DNA of 64,000 nt from Pedobacter steynii (lineage in GTDB: Bacteria > Bacteroidota > Bacteroidia > Sphingobacteriales > Sphingobacteriaceae): the NCBI RefSeq assembly GCF_900103665.1, contig NZ_FNGY01000005.1, positions 218,641 to 282,640 of the forward strand. Reading direction: 5' to 3'. Position 1 is the first letter of the stretch. Each line of letters starts with the position of its first letter. The notes under the pieces were generated by a model. It was not told the origin of the DNA. It made no database searches and was given only the letters and a program-made list of their open reading frames with translations. The position numbers and the translations under genes are program-made. Positions 15,916-26,301 of this stretch are shown here, one piece after another.

Positions 15916-18645
15916 ATGTGTAAGATTCGCTGTATAAGCCTGCTTTACCTGGCTTTTGTCTCTTTTCTGTGCTGTTCCGCTGCTGCGCAATCCATTGACC
16001 TTACTTTCCTGAAGGATACGGTGGAGCAAAATGGGAATACCTATAGCTTTAATACGGTAATTTTAAGAAATACCTCTGCGGTAGTTCGTAAGTTTACCAT
16101 CGAAGCTCAGGCTCCTGAAGGCTGGCAATTGCTTTTCGACAACCGTAAGGTCTTCGAACTTGGCCCCAATCAAACCCTTTCCCTGCCCATGAGGCTTGCG
16201 GCCGCTATTCAAACAGAGGCGACGATTTACAGCGTCCGTCTGTTTTTGAACGTTGCAGGATATTCACAGAAGTCAGCTTACGCTTATTATGCAAGGGTTG
16301 GTGCCAATTCAAGATGGCGCGTTTCATTGCTCAATCCAAATTTGCTCTTATCGAGGGCAAGCCGGGAAAATAGCTTTCTTGTATTGCTCAGTAACAAAGG
16401 AAATGCAACGGAAGAACTAAATGTTCGTATCAATACATCCCTGACGCTTTTGCAGGCGAGGAACAGTACCCTCAAGCTCGCTGCCGGGAAAGACACCACG
16501 CTTGTTTACAGTTTCAGCGTCGCCGCTAAGTTTCTGGATGATTTTAAAAGCCAGGAGGTCATGGTTCAGGTGACGGATCAAAAAAAGCAAAACCAATTGC
16601 TCCTGCAAAGAATTTCAAGCTTTGGGACTGTTTTCCGGGAGAACCCTTCCGGCTGGTATACCTTTCCGTTAAGTATTGAATTCGTGGCTCAAAATTTTAC
16701 GACCGCTCAGAAAGCATTGTATATCAATAGTAACGGAAGCCTGGATTTGGATAAAGGCCGTTCCCTGAATTTCAATTACAGAACGGATAACTTTAATGCA
16801 CAATCTGATGGATCTTCGAGATATGCATTCCTCAATTATAATTCTCCTAAATGGAAGATTTCTGTAGGAGATCAGTCTGAATTTGGTGATTTTCTGATCG
16901 ATGGTCTTGGCGCACGTCTGGGCTTTGATAATGGAAAAGGATACCGGACTGAGGTGCTTGGTGTAGACAGCAGGCTTGGTGATGCCAGGTTGTTCAGGTT
17001 GAATCAACAGCTTAATTTCCTGGGGAATCAGCAGCTGGAGAGCCAGACCCTCGCGAGCTTTGACCGGGAAAATAAGATCAACAGTGTACTCAATATGAGT
17101 ACTTACGAGCTGGGCTGGAGAAAATATAGCCGCCTCATTCTTCGTGCAGGAATCAGCAGGGAAGAGTTTTACCGGTTCAGTGAGCCGCTGAGAAAAACGG
17201 GAAGTACCCTTGGGGCGACTTATAGCTATAGCGGTCCGAATTTAACAGGAAGGTTTGGCATCACTGCTACAGACGTCAACTTTCCCGGGATTAACCGTGG
17301 TTTAAGGCAATCCAATAATGAACTGACCTACCATTTTAAGCAGTTATCGCTGGGCCTGTTGTTCGACTATAACGAACGGCAGCTCAATCCTGCTTTGGAT
17401 ACAGGTACGGTATTAAGGCAATTGTTAGGTGGTCGTATTGCAGAATACGGACTGAAGACAGGCTGGAAGTTCGATAAAGGGTACGTTACCTTGATCAGCT
17501 CAGTGATCAATCAGGTACAGTCGTCCAGTGACCTGCTCCTGATCAGGTCTTACAAGCTGAATTTTAATGCAGGAAAGGAATTTAGCAACAACCTGTCGGC
17601 TTCATTTTCAGGAAACCTATTGAGAAATCAGGCTCCGGATGATCCTTCAGCAAAGGCGGGGTATAGCCTTAATGCTTATGCCACCCTTGCTGCAAGAAAC
17701 TATGGGTTCTTTGTCAGACTGGACAATGGACCTTCTTATTATTTTGATTTTGTGAATTACCTGAACAATGGTTATTCTACCAGAAGGCTTCAGTTTTCAC
17801 CCTATTATGAGCAATCTTTTTTTAAAGAAATTTTGCATTTCAGGTTACAAATGGATTATACCGATGATCGTTCCCTACCTGTTCCGGAATTCATGGCGCG
17901 TGGAGATTTAAGTATGGACCTGAACAGCAAAGGCTTGTCTTTCCGTATTTTTGGTTCCAAAAATGTAGGGGCCATCTCAGGAAACAGGTCCGATTATGTG
18001 AGCATGAGTATCCGCAAAAATTTCAATGTGCCGCTGCTGGGAGTCAAACGCTTTGTGACGCTGAAAATCCTCGTTTTTAAAGATTTTAACAGCAACGGAA
18101 TTTATGATCTTGGAGATGAAAGTATCCCGGATGCTGCGATCGGAATCGCTGCACAGAATTTCCTGAGTAATAAAAAAGGGGAGCTTAGTTATAAAAACAT
18201 TAAAGCGGGCGAATATGATGTAGACCTGAGCCGGGTAAATACGGTGAAGGGATGGATGCCCAGAAATGGCTTCCGTCAGCATTATGAAGTCCGCAGTTCG
18301 CAGACCGTTTATATCCCTTTTAGTCAGAGTCACTACCTCTCCGGGAAATTGAATGTTCAAAAGGATCCGCGCTCCAACCTGGTCTTTCGTCCTGGTAATA
18401 TCAGGATCAATATGACCAGTTCAAGTGGAGAGAGCTTTAGTACATTGACGACAGAAAGCGGTGAGTTTTTTATTAACCTGCCTCAGGATACCTATAAAGT
18501 GCGGATCAGCAGCAACGTCTTTGATGAAGATTTCAGGTTGCTTTCCGATACTTTTAATGCCGATCTGCTGCATAAAAATTCAGAACACCTCATCTTTGAA
18601 GTGCGGGAGCGTAAGCGTCAAATCAATATTAGAAAACAATATTAA
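15916..18645 (+). CDS. Usher-like outer-membrane protein
   Basis: 909 aa with signal peptide (cleavage near AAAQ, residue 25). Residues about 28-240 form two Ig-like/NEW3-type sandwiches (TIEAQAPEGWQLLFDN; LSNKGNATEELNVRI). About 245-700 is a long series of amphipathic strands with aromatic girdles, consistent with a large outer-membrane barrel. About 705-905 holds two further beta sandwiches: an SdrD-B-like module with a Ca-site-like DFNSNGIYDLGDE and a carboxypeptidase-regulatory-like module ending in a basic tail. Barrel flanked by N- and C-terminal sandwiches mirrors pilus ushers, but I see no FimD-like motif. Context (chaperone plus three subunits) drives the usher hypothesis; a generic OM anchoring protein is the alternative. 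Confidence 0.6.
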   Translation: MCKIRCISLLYLAFVSFLCCSAAAQSIDLTFLKDTVEQNGNTYSFNTVILRNTSAVVRKFTIEAQAPEGWQLLFDNRKVFELGPNQTLSLPMRLAAAIQTEATIYSVRLFLNVAGYSQKSAYAYYARVGANSRWRVSLLNPNLLLSRASRENSFLVLLSNKGNATEELNVRINTSLTLLQARNSTLKLAAGKDTTLVYSFSVAAKFLDDFKSQEVMVQVTDQKKQNQLLLQRISSFGTVFRENPSGWYTFPLSIEFVAQNFTTAQKALYINSNGSLDLDKGRSLNFNYRTDNFNAQSDGSSRYAFLNYNSPKWKISVGDQSEFGDFLIDGLGARLGFDNGKGYRTEVLGVDSRLGDARLFRLNQQLNFLGNQQLESQTLASFDRENKINSVLNMSTYELGWRKYSRLILRAGISREEFYRFSEPLRKTGSTLGATYSYSGPNLTGRFGITATDVNFPGINRGLRQSNNELTYHFKQLSLGLLFDYNERQLNPALDTGTVLRQLLGGRIAEYGLKTGWKFDKGYVTLISSVINQVQSSSDLLLIRSYKLNFNAGKEFSNNLSASFSGNLLRNQAPDDPSAKAGYSLNAYATLAARNYGFFVRLDNGPSYYFDFVNYLNNGYSTRRLQFSPYYEQSFFKEILHFRLQMDYTDDRSLPVPEFMARGDLSMDLNSKGLSFRIFGSKNVGAISGNRSDYVSMSIRKNFNVPLLGVKRFVTLKILVFKDFNSNGIYDLGDESIPDAAIGIAAQNFLSNKKGELSYKNIKAGEYDVDLSRVNTVKGWMPRNGFRQHYEVRSSQTVYIPFSQSHYLSGKLNVQKDPRSNLVFRPGNIRINMTSSSGESFSTLTTESGEFFINLPQDTYKVRISSNVFDEDFRLLSDTFNADLLHKNSEHLIFEVRERKRQINIRKQY

Positions 18646-18741
18646 ATCTTCCATTTTATAGTTGCTAAAACTATTTAAATCTTTCCTATCTTCGTTTTGT
18701 GTGCTAATTGATTTAAAGTAATTACAACCAAATATTAAAAA

Positions 18742-20163
18742 ATGAGAAGAAGATCATTTATTCAAAAAGCAGGATTACTCGGGGCTGGGTTATTGGCCAG
18801 TGACCTGGTGTCATTTGCTGCAGAACCAGGTTTTCCTACTGTAAGGGTTCCATTGGCGAAACGTCACTTTAGCAGTAAAGCTGTAGAAAGTGCCATCACT
18901 GAATTTACATCCAAAGTAAAAAATAAAGAACTGGCCTGGTTATTCAATAATTGTTTCCCGAATACCTTAGACACTACTGTTACTTATACGGAGACGGCGG
19001 GTAAACCGGATACTTATGTGATTACCGGTGATATTGATGCGATGTGGCTGCGGGATAGCACTGCGCAGGTATGGCCGTATCTTCCTTTTTTACAAAAAGA
19101 TAAACCTTTAAAAAATCTCGTTCAGGGGGTGATTAATCACCAGGTAAAATGTGTGCTTAAAGATCCTTATGCGAATGCCTTTTACAATGACCCGAACAAA
19201 GTAGGGGAATGGAAGGATGATGTGACTGATATGAAGCCGGGGCTACATGAACGGAAATGGGAGATTGATTCTCTTTGTTATCCGATTCGTTTGGCTTACC
19301 ATTACTGGCAGGAAACAAAAGATACCACTCCTTTCGGTGCAGACTGGCAGGCTTCGGTAAAATTGATTTTAAAGACCTTTAAAGAGCAGCAGCGCAAGGA
19401 AAACGACGGGCCTTATACTTTCCAGCGTAAAACTTCATGGGCTACTGATGGCGTTGCTATGGCGGGATACGGATATCCGGTGAAACCTGTAGGCTTAATC
19501 TGTTCTTCTTTCAGACCAAGCGATGATGCCACCGTATTCTCCTTTTTGGTGCCTTCGAACTTCTTCGCGGTGGTGAGCTTAAAGCAGGCTGCTGAAATCT
19601 TCAGAGCGATAAAAGCAGACGAACAAACGGCAAAAGACCTGGATGCACTGGCAACAGAAGTTCAGGATGCTTTACAGAAGCATGCCATCATTAACCACGA
19701 AAAATTTGGCAAAGTATATGCATTTGAGGTTAACGGAATGGGAAGCTTCAACCTGATGGACGATGCGAATATCCCGAGTTTACTTGCCCTCCCATATTTA
19801 GGTGCAGTGCCGGCAGATGATCCGGTATATCAGAATACCCGTAAAATGATCCATTCTGTAGAAGACAATCCTTTCTTCTTTAAAGGGTCTGCTGCAGAAG
19901 GAATCGGTGGTCCGCACATAGGTAAAGATATGATCTGGCCAATGAGCATCATTGCAAGAGGGCTCACCAGCTCGGACGATAACGAAATTAAGTTGTGTCT
20001 TCAGATGTTGCAGTCTACGCATGGCGATACTGGTTTTATGCATGAATCTTTCCATAAAAACGACCCTAAGAAATTTACCCGTGCCTGGTTTGCATGGTCC
20101 AATACCATCTTTGGTGAGTTCCTTTGGAAAACTTATAAAGAAAGACCGCACCTGTTGGGCTAA
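18742..20163 (+). CDS. GH125 exo-alpha-1,6-mannosidase
   Basis: 473 aa. N-terminal twin-arginine-type signal MRRRSFIQKAGLLGAG, cleaved near FAA, so exported folded. The GH125 hallmark GDIDAMWLRDSTAQ is at residues 96-109, with further conserved segments ERKWEIDSLCYPIRL and the end TRAWFAWSNTIFGEF. GH125 enzymes are metal-independent inverting exo-alpha-1,6-mannosidases acting on N-glycans or mannans. The GH20 gene follows after a terminator, so the two may share a niche (glycoprotein breakdown) but are probably transcribed separately. Confidence 0.93.
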   Translation: MRRRSFIQKAGLLGAGLLASDLVSFAAEPGFPTVRVPLAKRHFSSKAVESAITEFTSKVKNKELAWLFNNCFPNTLDTTVTYTETAGKPDTYVITGDIDAMWLRDSTAQVWPYLPFLQKDKPLKNLVQGVINHQVKCVLKDPYANAFYNDPNKVGEWKDDVTDMKPGLHERKWEIDSLCYPIRLAYHYWQETKDTTPFGADWQASVKLILKTFKEQQRKENDGPYTFQRKTSWATDGVAMAGYGYPVKPVGLICSSFRPSDDATVFSFLVPSNFFAVVSLKQAAEIFRAIKADEQTAKDLDALATEVQDALQKHAIINHEKFGKVYAFEVNGMGSFNLMDDANIPSLLALPYLGAVPADDPVYQNTRKMIHSVEDNPFFFKGSAAEGIGGPHIGKDMIWPMSIIARGLTSSDDNEIKLCLQMLQSTHGDTGFMHESFHKNDPKKFTRAWFAWSNTIFGEFLWKTYKERPHLLG

Positions 20164-20203
20164 CACTTTAAAAGACCTGGGCTAACGCGCTAAAAGAAAT
20201 ATC

Positions 20204-20236
20204 AGCCTTCTGAAAATAAATTCAGAAGGCTTTTTT
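20204..20236 (+). terminator. Rho-independent terminator after GH125 gene
   Basis: 11-bp stem AGCCTTCTGAA/TTCAGAAGGCT (20204-20214, 20221-20231) with a 6-nt loop and a following T run. Confidence 0.9.
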
Positions 20237-20340
20237 GTGCGGTTATACATCGGGTGCTAAAACCTTTTTTGGCCAAAATTGCTTAATATTTTGCAGGAAT
20301 GGTTAAATAATTGTTTGATAAAATTTCCTCCCTTGAAGCC

Positions 20341-22659
20341 ATGAAATTATTATCCAGAACCTCCCTGATCCTGATTCTTTTATGCGCCGGATTGACCGGG
20401 TTTACGCAGCAGAAAAAAGTAAGTATTATTCCACAGCCGGTTAGCCTTCGTTTGCTGGAAGGTGATTTTGTAATCAATAAAGAAACAACCATCAGTCTGG
20501 ATGGTGATAAAAAAGTATTGAAACCTGCGGCAGCCTTTCTTCAAAGCTATATCCGGGGGATCTCTGATTGCGATTTGCAGTTAAAAAAGAACAACCTAAA
20601 TGCCATCACCCTGAAAATTATCGATAACCCGGTGATCGGTGATGAAGGATATACCCTGACCGTTAATAAAGAAGGTGTTCAGATTGCAGCAAACGGACGT
20701 GCAGGAATTATTTACGGAATGCAAAGTCTGTTTCAAACCCTGCCTCAGGTACAAACGAATAGGGAACTGAAGGTGCCTGCAATGGAAATCACTGATTATC
20801 CCCGCTTTAAATGGCGTGGAATGCACCTGGATGTGGGACGCCATTTCTTCTCGGCAGAGATGGTGAAGGAATACATAGACCTCATTGCCGCATATAAGGT
20901 CAATACTTTTCACTGGCACCTGGTAGATGATCAGGGATGGAGGATAGAGATCAAAAAATACCCTGCCTTAACAGATGTTGGCGCCTGGAGAGTAGATCAA
21001 ACTGCTTTTCCCTGGGATACCAGGCCACAGGCAATGCCTGGGCAGGAAGCTACTTATGGTGGGTATTATACCCAGAAACAAATAAAAGAGATCATTGCTT
21101 ATGCTGCGGTTAGAAATGTAAATATTGTACCGGAGATAGAAATGCCAGGGCATGTGGCTTCTGCCATTGCTGCTTATCCGAATCTCAGCTGCAGTCAGCA
21201 CCCTCAGTTGCCCTTAACAGGGGGTAATTTTACAGGAGCATCCTCGAATTACTGTGCGGGGAACGAAGAAGTCTTTACTTTTCTGGAAGAGGTGTTAACA
21301 GAGGTCGTGGCTCTTTTTCCTTCAAAATATATCCATATCGGAGGTGATGAAGTGGATAAAACTTCCTGGAAAAGCTGTCCGCGTTGTCAGGCAAGAATGA
21401 AAACGCTGGGCCTGAAAAATGAAAACGAATTGCAAAGTTACTTCATTACCAGGATGGAAAAATTTCTGATCGGTAAAAAAAGGAAAATGATTGGCTGGGA
21501 TGAGATTTTGGAAGGTGGATTGGCTCCGGAGGCGACTGTAATGAGCTGGAGGGGAGAAGCGGGGGGAATAGAAGCTGCAAAAATGAAACATGATGTGGTC
21601 ATGACCCCGGGGAGTCCCCTTTATTTTGACCATTATCAGGCTGGTCCCGAGGGAGAGCCTCTGGCTTTCGGAGGATTCAATACTGTTAAAAAAGTCTACA
21701 ATTACGAACCTATCCCTAAAGAACTCGATGGAGAACATGCTAAATATGTCCTGGGTGCTCAGGCTAATATCTGGACAGAACATATCAGGACAAAGGAACA
21801 TCTGGAGTACATGATGCTGCCGCGTATGTTGGCTTTGGCCGAAGTGGTGTGGTCGCCGGCACAAGCAAAAAACTGGAATGGATTTTCTGAACGGTTGAAG
21901 TATCATTTTAATGGCTTTGAACAAAAAGGATATCATTTTTCGCCTGGGAATTATACCGTTGCCATAAAGCCGGCCATCAGTAATGGGAAATTAACTGCCG
22001 AACTACTGTCGGATGCCATTGACGGACAGATTTTTTATACCCTTGATGGAGAACAGCCTACTATAGGGAGTCTTAAATATACCGGACCGGTAAAGATTGA
22101 TGCTACGGCGACATTAAAAGCTGTTTATGCAGTAAACGGAACTGTAATGGGATTGGTTCCTGCCAAACAATCCTTTGTTTTTCATCAGGCAACAGCTAAA
22201 AAGGTGGTTTATACCAACCCGGTGAGTCCAAATTACCTGGCAGATGGCCCGAATTCATTAACAGATGGAATTCGTGGAACAGCTGCGGTTAATAAATACT
22301 GGCATGGATTCAGTGGGCAGGACCTAATCGCAACGATAGATCTGGGGGCAGAAACCAGTATCGGGAATATTAGCCTGGGTTGTTTGCAGAATTATAAAGA
22401 CTGGATCATGATGCCAAGGTGGGTAAAGTTTGAGCTTTCCGATGATGGCATTACGTTCAGGGACCCGAAAATCATCAACAGTCCGGTTTCTCCGGAAGAA
22501 AAGATGACTTTAATCTATGACTTTCAAGCCGCTTTTGCGCAGAAGAAGGCCCGTTTTATCCGGGTGACGGCTAAAGTGCTGGAAGCTTTGCCAAAAGGCC
22601 ATAGCGGGGAAGGAAAGCCTGCCTGGTTGTTTGCGGATGAAATCATCGTTACAAAATAG
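20341..22659 (+). CDS. GH20 beta-N-acetylhexosaminidase
   Basis: 772 aa from ATG at 20341 (the TTG at 20311 lies outside the signal peptide, which begins MKLLSRTSLILILL). Order: GH20b N-domain (about 25-145), catalytic GH20 barrel (about 148-500) with HIGGDEVDKTSW carrying the Asp336-Glu337 pair, a chitobiase C-terminal-type segment (about 545-610), and a C-terminal F5/8-type C-like carbohydrate-binding domain (about 640-770). It removes terminal beta-GlcNAc/GalNAc from glycans in the periplasm or at the surface. Domain order and motifs are unambiguous. Confidence 0.95.
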   Translation: MKLLSRTSLILILLCAGLTGFTQQKKVSIIPQPVSLRLLEGDFVINKETTISLDGDKKVLKPAAAFLQSYIRGISDCDLQLKKNNLNAITLKIIDNPVIGDEGYTLTVNKEGVQIAANGRAGIIYGMQSLFQTLPQVQTNRELKVPAMEITDYPRFKWRGMHLDVGRHFFSAEMVKEYIDLIAAYKVNTFHWHLVDDQGWRIEIKKYPALTDVGAWRVDQTAFPWDTRPQAMPGQEATYGGYYTQKQIKEIIAYAAVRNVNIVPEIEMPGHVASAIAAYPNLSCSQHPQLPLTGGNFTGASSNYCAGNEEVFTFLEEVLTEVVALFPSKYIHIGGDEVDKTSWKSCPRCQARMKTLGLKNENELQSYFITRMEKFLIGKKRKMIGWDEILEGGLAPEATVMSWRGEAGGIEAAKMKHDVVMTPGSPLYFDHYQAGPEGEPLAFGGFNTVKKVYNYEPIPKELDGEHAKYVLGAQANIWTEHIRTKEHLEYMMLPRMLALAEVVWSPAQAKNWNGFSERLKYHFNGFEQKGYHFSPGNYTVAIKPAISNGKLTAELLSDAIDGQIFYTLDGEQPTIGSLKYTGPVKIDATATLKAVYAVNGTVMGLVPAKQSFVFHQATAKKVVYTNPVSPNYLADGPNSLTDGIRGTAAVNKYWHGFSGQDLIATIDLGAETSIGNISLGCLQNYKDWIMMPRWVKFELSDDGITFRDPKIINSPVSPEEKMTLIYDFQAAFAQKKARFIRVTAKVLEALPKGHSGEGKPAWLFADEIIVTK

Positions 22660-22683
22660 GCAGATTTGAACAATCTGAAAGGG

Positions 22684-22714
22684 GTTGGATATTAATGGGG
22701 TAATGTTATATTTG
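22684..22714 (+). promoter_or_regulatory. Promoter of hybrid histidine kinase 1
   Basis: TATATTTG at 22707-22714 matches the -7 consensus TAnnTTTG exactly; GTTG at 22684-22687, 19 nt upstream, is one base from the -33 TTTG. It lies 41 bp before the start. Confidence 0.5.
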
Positions 22715-22755
22715 TTATAGCGCAAATAACATTGCCCTTGAGAGAATTCATCCCT

Positions 22756-25700
22756 ATGAAAATACCCCATCTCCCGCCGAAGGAAAAAGAAAGATTACTT
22801 GCTCTAAAAAGTTATGAACTTCTGGATTCAGGAGCGGAAAAAGAATTCGACAGAATTACTGAGCTGGCTTCCTTAATCTGCGAAAGCCCGGTTTCCATGA
22901 TCGCCTTGCTTGATAAAAACAGGCAATGGTTTAAGTCTAAAGTAGGAATCCAGGAACAGGAAACCCCGAGAGAACTTGCTTTTTGTCAATATACGATTCT
23001 AAATCCCGGAATTTTTGAAATAGAAGATGCCAGCAAAGATGAAAGATTTAAAGACAGTGTGCATGTAAAGGGGGAGCCACATATCAGATTTTATGCGGGA
23101 TATCCCCTGGTAGATCCCGGCGGCCATGCCCTGGGCTCTTTATGCGTGTTGAGTCCCAGTCCGAAAGTCCTGAGTACGGTACAAAAGAATGCATTGTCCC
23201 TGCTGGCTGATCAAGCCATGGAGTTGATTGTGCAGAGAAGAAAAGCAGCGGAAAGCCGTTTTTTTGATAACTTTTATCAATTGTCTAATGACCTGATTTG
23301 TATCTCTGGTCTGGATGCCTTTCTAAGACGTGTTAATCCTGCATTCAAGCGGGTGTTGGGTTGGAGCACGGAATACCTGCTCAGCAATAGCCTGTTGACT
23401 TTTATTCATCCCGATGATTTGCAGCCCTGCCTCACTGCGCTGGAAAAGCTATCTGCCGGAGATACGACCACCAGTTTTTCTGCAAGGTGCAGAACTTTTG
23501 ATGGCGATTACAGGACTCTGCAATGGACGGTTACACCAGAACCGGGTACAAAAAACGTCTTTGCGATAGGAAGGGACGTTACGCAGGAAAATCTGAGGAT
23601 AGCTCAGGTCAAAGAAAGTGAACATAACCTGAGGTCTTTTTTTGAAAATTCTCAGGGCTTAATGTGTACCCATGATCTGGAAGGTCAATTTAAAGCAGTC
23701 AATACTGCAGGTGCAGCGTTGCTGGGCTATACGACAGAAGAGTTCTGCAGGATGAGTATGTTTGAACTGATCCCAGTAAAACACCATCCGCATTTACAGA
23801 CTTACCTTAAAGAAATTAAGAATAACAGAACTTCATCAGGATTGATGACTACCCTTCATAAAAATGGTTCACACAAGGTCTGGCTGTATAATAATTTGGT
23901 GGAATCTGGTTCTGGGGGCAATCAATATGTGATTGTGAACTCTATCGATGTCACAGGAAAGCACCGTTTGGAACAAGCCCTGGACCGGACCAAAAAGATG
24001 TTAGAGCAAACCAACCGCATGGCACAGATCGGCGGATGGGACCTGGATGTCGGACTAAATAAAGTGACCTGGTCTGAAGTGACGAAGCAAATATATGAAG
24101 TCGAATATGATTTTGAACCTGAACTGGAAACAGCCCTTCATTTTTATAAGGAAGGAGAGCATAGGGACAAAATCCGCAGGGCGATGGAATTAGCCATGAC
24201 TAATGGGGAAACCTGGGATCTTGAGCTGATGATGGTCAGTGCAAAGGGAAATGAACGTTGGGTCAGGTCGTTGGGGCATGTGGAATTTGAAAATGAAAAC
24301 TGCAAGCGGATCTTCGGTACATTTCAGGACATCACGGATAAAAAGAGGGCAGAAATAGCCTTATTTGAAGAGAAAGCAAGGCTCCTGGCTTTTGTTACCC
24401 ATGCACCGGCAGCAGTAGCGATGTTTGATAAGAAGCTGCGCTATATTGCGGCAAGTAACCGCTGGATCGAAGAATACCATTTGGAGGAAACGCCAATTCT
24501 TGGAAGATCTCATTATGAGGTCTTTCCTAATATAACCCAGGAATGGAAGGACATTCACAGCAGCTGTCTGAAGGGAGAGGTCATTAAAAAAGATATGGAC
24601 ATCTGGCGGCCGACGGGTTGGGATGATGACCAATGCCTTCGCTGGGAGGTCCGGCCCTGGTATCAGTTTGATGGATCTGTAGGGGGCATTATGATGTTTA
24701 CTCAGGACATTACTGAAAGCAGCAGACAAAGAGGGGAGCTGCATAAAGCAAAAGAACAGGCAGAACAGGCCAGTCTTGCGAAATCCGAATTCCTGGCCAA
24801 CATGAGCCATGAAATCCGGACGCCGTTAAATGGCGTGATCGGTTTTACCGACCTGGTGCTGAAAACAGTTTTAAGTCCAACACAAGAACAATACCTGACC
24901 ATCGTGAATGAGTCTGCAAACGCGTTGTTAGGCATCATTAATGATATTTTGGACTTCTCTAAGATCGAGTCAGGGAAACTGGAACTGGATATCGAGAAAT
25001 GTGACCTCTATGAACTGTCGAGTCAGGCTGTTGACATCAATACCTATCAGGCACAAAGTAAGAGTCTGGAAATGTTGTTGAACGTCTCTGAAGATCTGCC
25101 CCGTTTTATATGGACAGACGAGGTAAGGTTGAAACAGGTGTTGATCAATCTATTGAGCAATGCGGTAAAGTTTACGGAAAACGGCGAGATAGAACTAAAG
25201 ATCGTCGCACTGGAAGCGCCATCGGAAGACCATACCCTGTTTCGCTTTCAGGTGAGGGATACCGGAATCGGTATTAAATTGGCAAAACAACATCAGATAT
25301 TTGAAGCCTTTTCTCAGGAAGATGGCTCTACCACAAAAAAATATGGAGGAACAGGGCTCGGACTGACCATCTCCAATCAGCTGTTAGGTTTGATGGGAAG
25401 CAAGCTGGAATTGATCAGCAGCCCGGGAAATGGAAGTACTTTTTTCTTTGACATCAAGCTGAAGGCGGAAGAAGGGGACCCTCTCGAGTGGACCGACCTT
25501 TCTATGATTAAAAGGGTATTGGTGGTCGATGACAATGAGAACAATAGAATCATCATTGAACAGATGCTCTTGCTCAGAGGAATCAGCTCGGTTGCAGTGA
25601 AGGATGGTTTTGAGGCAATTGAATTGCTCAATAAAGGAGCTCAGTTTGATGTGATCCTGATGGATTACCATATGCCGGAAATGGACGGATTGGAAACCAT

Positions 25701-26301
25701 CAGGCAAATCCGAAAACGATTTAACAGCAAATCGGATACCCAGCCTATCGTCTTGCTTTTCAGCTCTTCTGACGATGATACTGTGGTTCGCGCCTGCGAT
25801 GAGCTGGATATCAATTGCCGTTTGGTCAAGCCCGTTAAGATGAGGGATATGTATTATGCTTTATCTCATTTGTATCAGGTGAAAAAAACAAAGGGAAATG
25901 GGCCTGCTGCACAAACAGAGGGTAGCAAAAAGCTGATCCATGTCCTCATTGCGGAAGATAACCTGATCAATATGCTGCTAGCGAAGACCATTGTCAGAAG
26001 GATTGCACCCAATGCCGAAATCCATGAAGCCTCAAATGGATTGGAATGCCTGGAGTATTGTAAGTCAAAGGTTCCGGATATCATCCTGATGGACGTGCAA
26101 ATGCCGGAAATGAACGGCTATGAAGCCGCAACATACATCAGAGAGCAGTTGTTGCTGAAAGAATTGCCGATCATTGCGCTAACTGCAGGAAATGTTAAAG
26201 GTGAAAAAGAGAAGTGTATCCTGGCTGGAATGAACGACTTCTTGTCGAAGCCGGTGCTGGAGGATGAAATTGCACAGGCATTTAGAAACTGGTTAAAATA
26301 A
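22756..26301 (+). CDS. Hybrid histidine kinase 1 (GAF-PAS repeats-HisKA-HATPase-REC-REC)
   Basis: 1181 aa from ATG at 22756 (the TTG at 22732 adds eight residues). No transmembrane segments, so a cytoplasmic sensor. GAF about 20-160, four PAS/PAC units about 170-665, HisKA with phospho-acceptor His685 in SHEIRTPLNG, HATPase_c with QVLINLLSNAVKF, DTGIGI and GGTGLGLTIS, then two receivers with phospho-acceptors Asp970 (VILMDYHMPEMDG) and Asp1113 (IILMDVQMPEMNG). No DNA-binding output domain, so signals must leave through an HPt or partner regulator. Its GAF N-terminus closely resembles that of kinase 2 at 44548. Ligand unknown. Confidence 0.93.
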   Translation: MKIPHLPPKEKERLLALKSYELLDSGAEKEFDRITELASLICESPVSMIALLDKNRQWFKSKVGIQEQETPRELAFCQYTILNPGIFEIEDASKDERFKDSVHVKGEPHIRFYAGYPLVDPGGHALGSLCVLSPSPKVLSTVQKNALSLLADQAMELIVQRRKAAESRFFDNFYQLSNDLICISGLDAFLRRVNPAFKRVLGWSTEYLLSNSLLTFIHPDDLQPCLTALEKLSAGDTTTSFSARCRTFDGDYRTLQWTVTPEPGTKNVFAIGRDVTQENLRIAQVKESEHNLRSFFENSQGLMCTHDLEGQFKAVNTAGAALLGYTTEEFCRMSMFELIPVKHHPHLQTYLKEIKNNRTSSGLMTTLHKNGSHKVWLYNNLVESGSGGNQYVIVNSIDVTGKHRLEQALDRTKKMLEQTNRMAQIGGWDLDVGLNKVTWSEVTKQIYEVEYDFEPELETALHFYKEGEHRDKIRRAMELAMTNGETWDLELMMVSAKGNERWVRSLGHVEFENENCKRIFGTFQDITDKKRAEIALFEEKARLLAFVTHAPAAVAMFDKKLRYIAASNRWIEEYHLEETPILGRSHYEVFPNITQEWKDIHSSCLKGEVIKKDMDIWRPTGWDDDQCLRWEVRPWYQFDGSVGGIMMFTQDITESSRQRGELHKAKEQAEQASLAKSEFLANMSHEIRTPLNGVIGFTDLVLKTVLSPTQEQYLTIVNESANALLGIINDILDFSKIESGKLELDIEKCDLYELSSQAVDINTYQAQSKSLEMLLNVSEDLPRFIWTDEVRLKQVLINLLSNAVKFTENGEIELKIVALEAPSEDHTLFRFQVRDTGIGIKLAKQHQIFEAFSQEDGSTTKKYGGTGLGLTISNQLLGLMGSKLELISSPGNGSTFFFDIKLKAEEGDPLEWTDLSMIKRVLVVDDNENNRIIIEQMLLLRGISSVAVKDGFEAIELLNKGAQFDVILMDYHMPEMDGLETIRQIRKRFNSKSDTQPIVLLFSSSDDDTVVRACDELDINCRLVKPVKMRDMYYALSHLYQVKKTKGNGPAAQTEGSKKLIHVLIAEDNLINMLLAKTIVRRIAPNAEIHEASNGLECLEYCKSKVPDIILMDVQMPEMNGYEAATYIREQLLLKELPIIALTAGNVKGEKEKCILAGMNDFLSKPVLEDEIAQAFRNWLK

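Noticed and set aside
20156..20197. Imperfect direct repeat (TGGGCTAAC...TAAAAGA) spanning the GH125 stop codon
   Set aside because: Short and imperfect; probably a local duplication without function.
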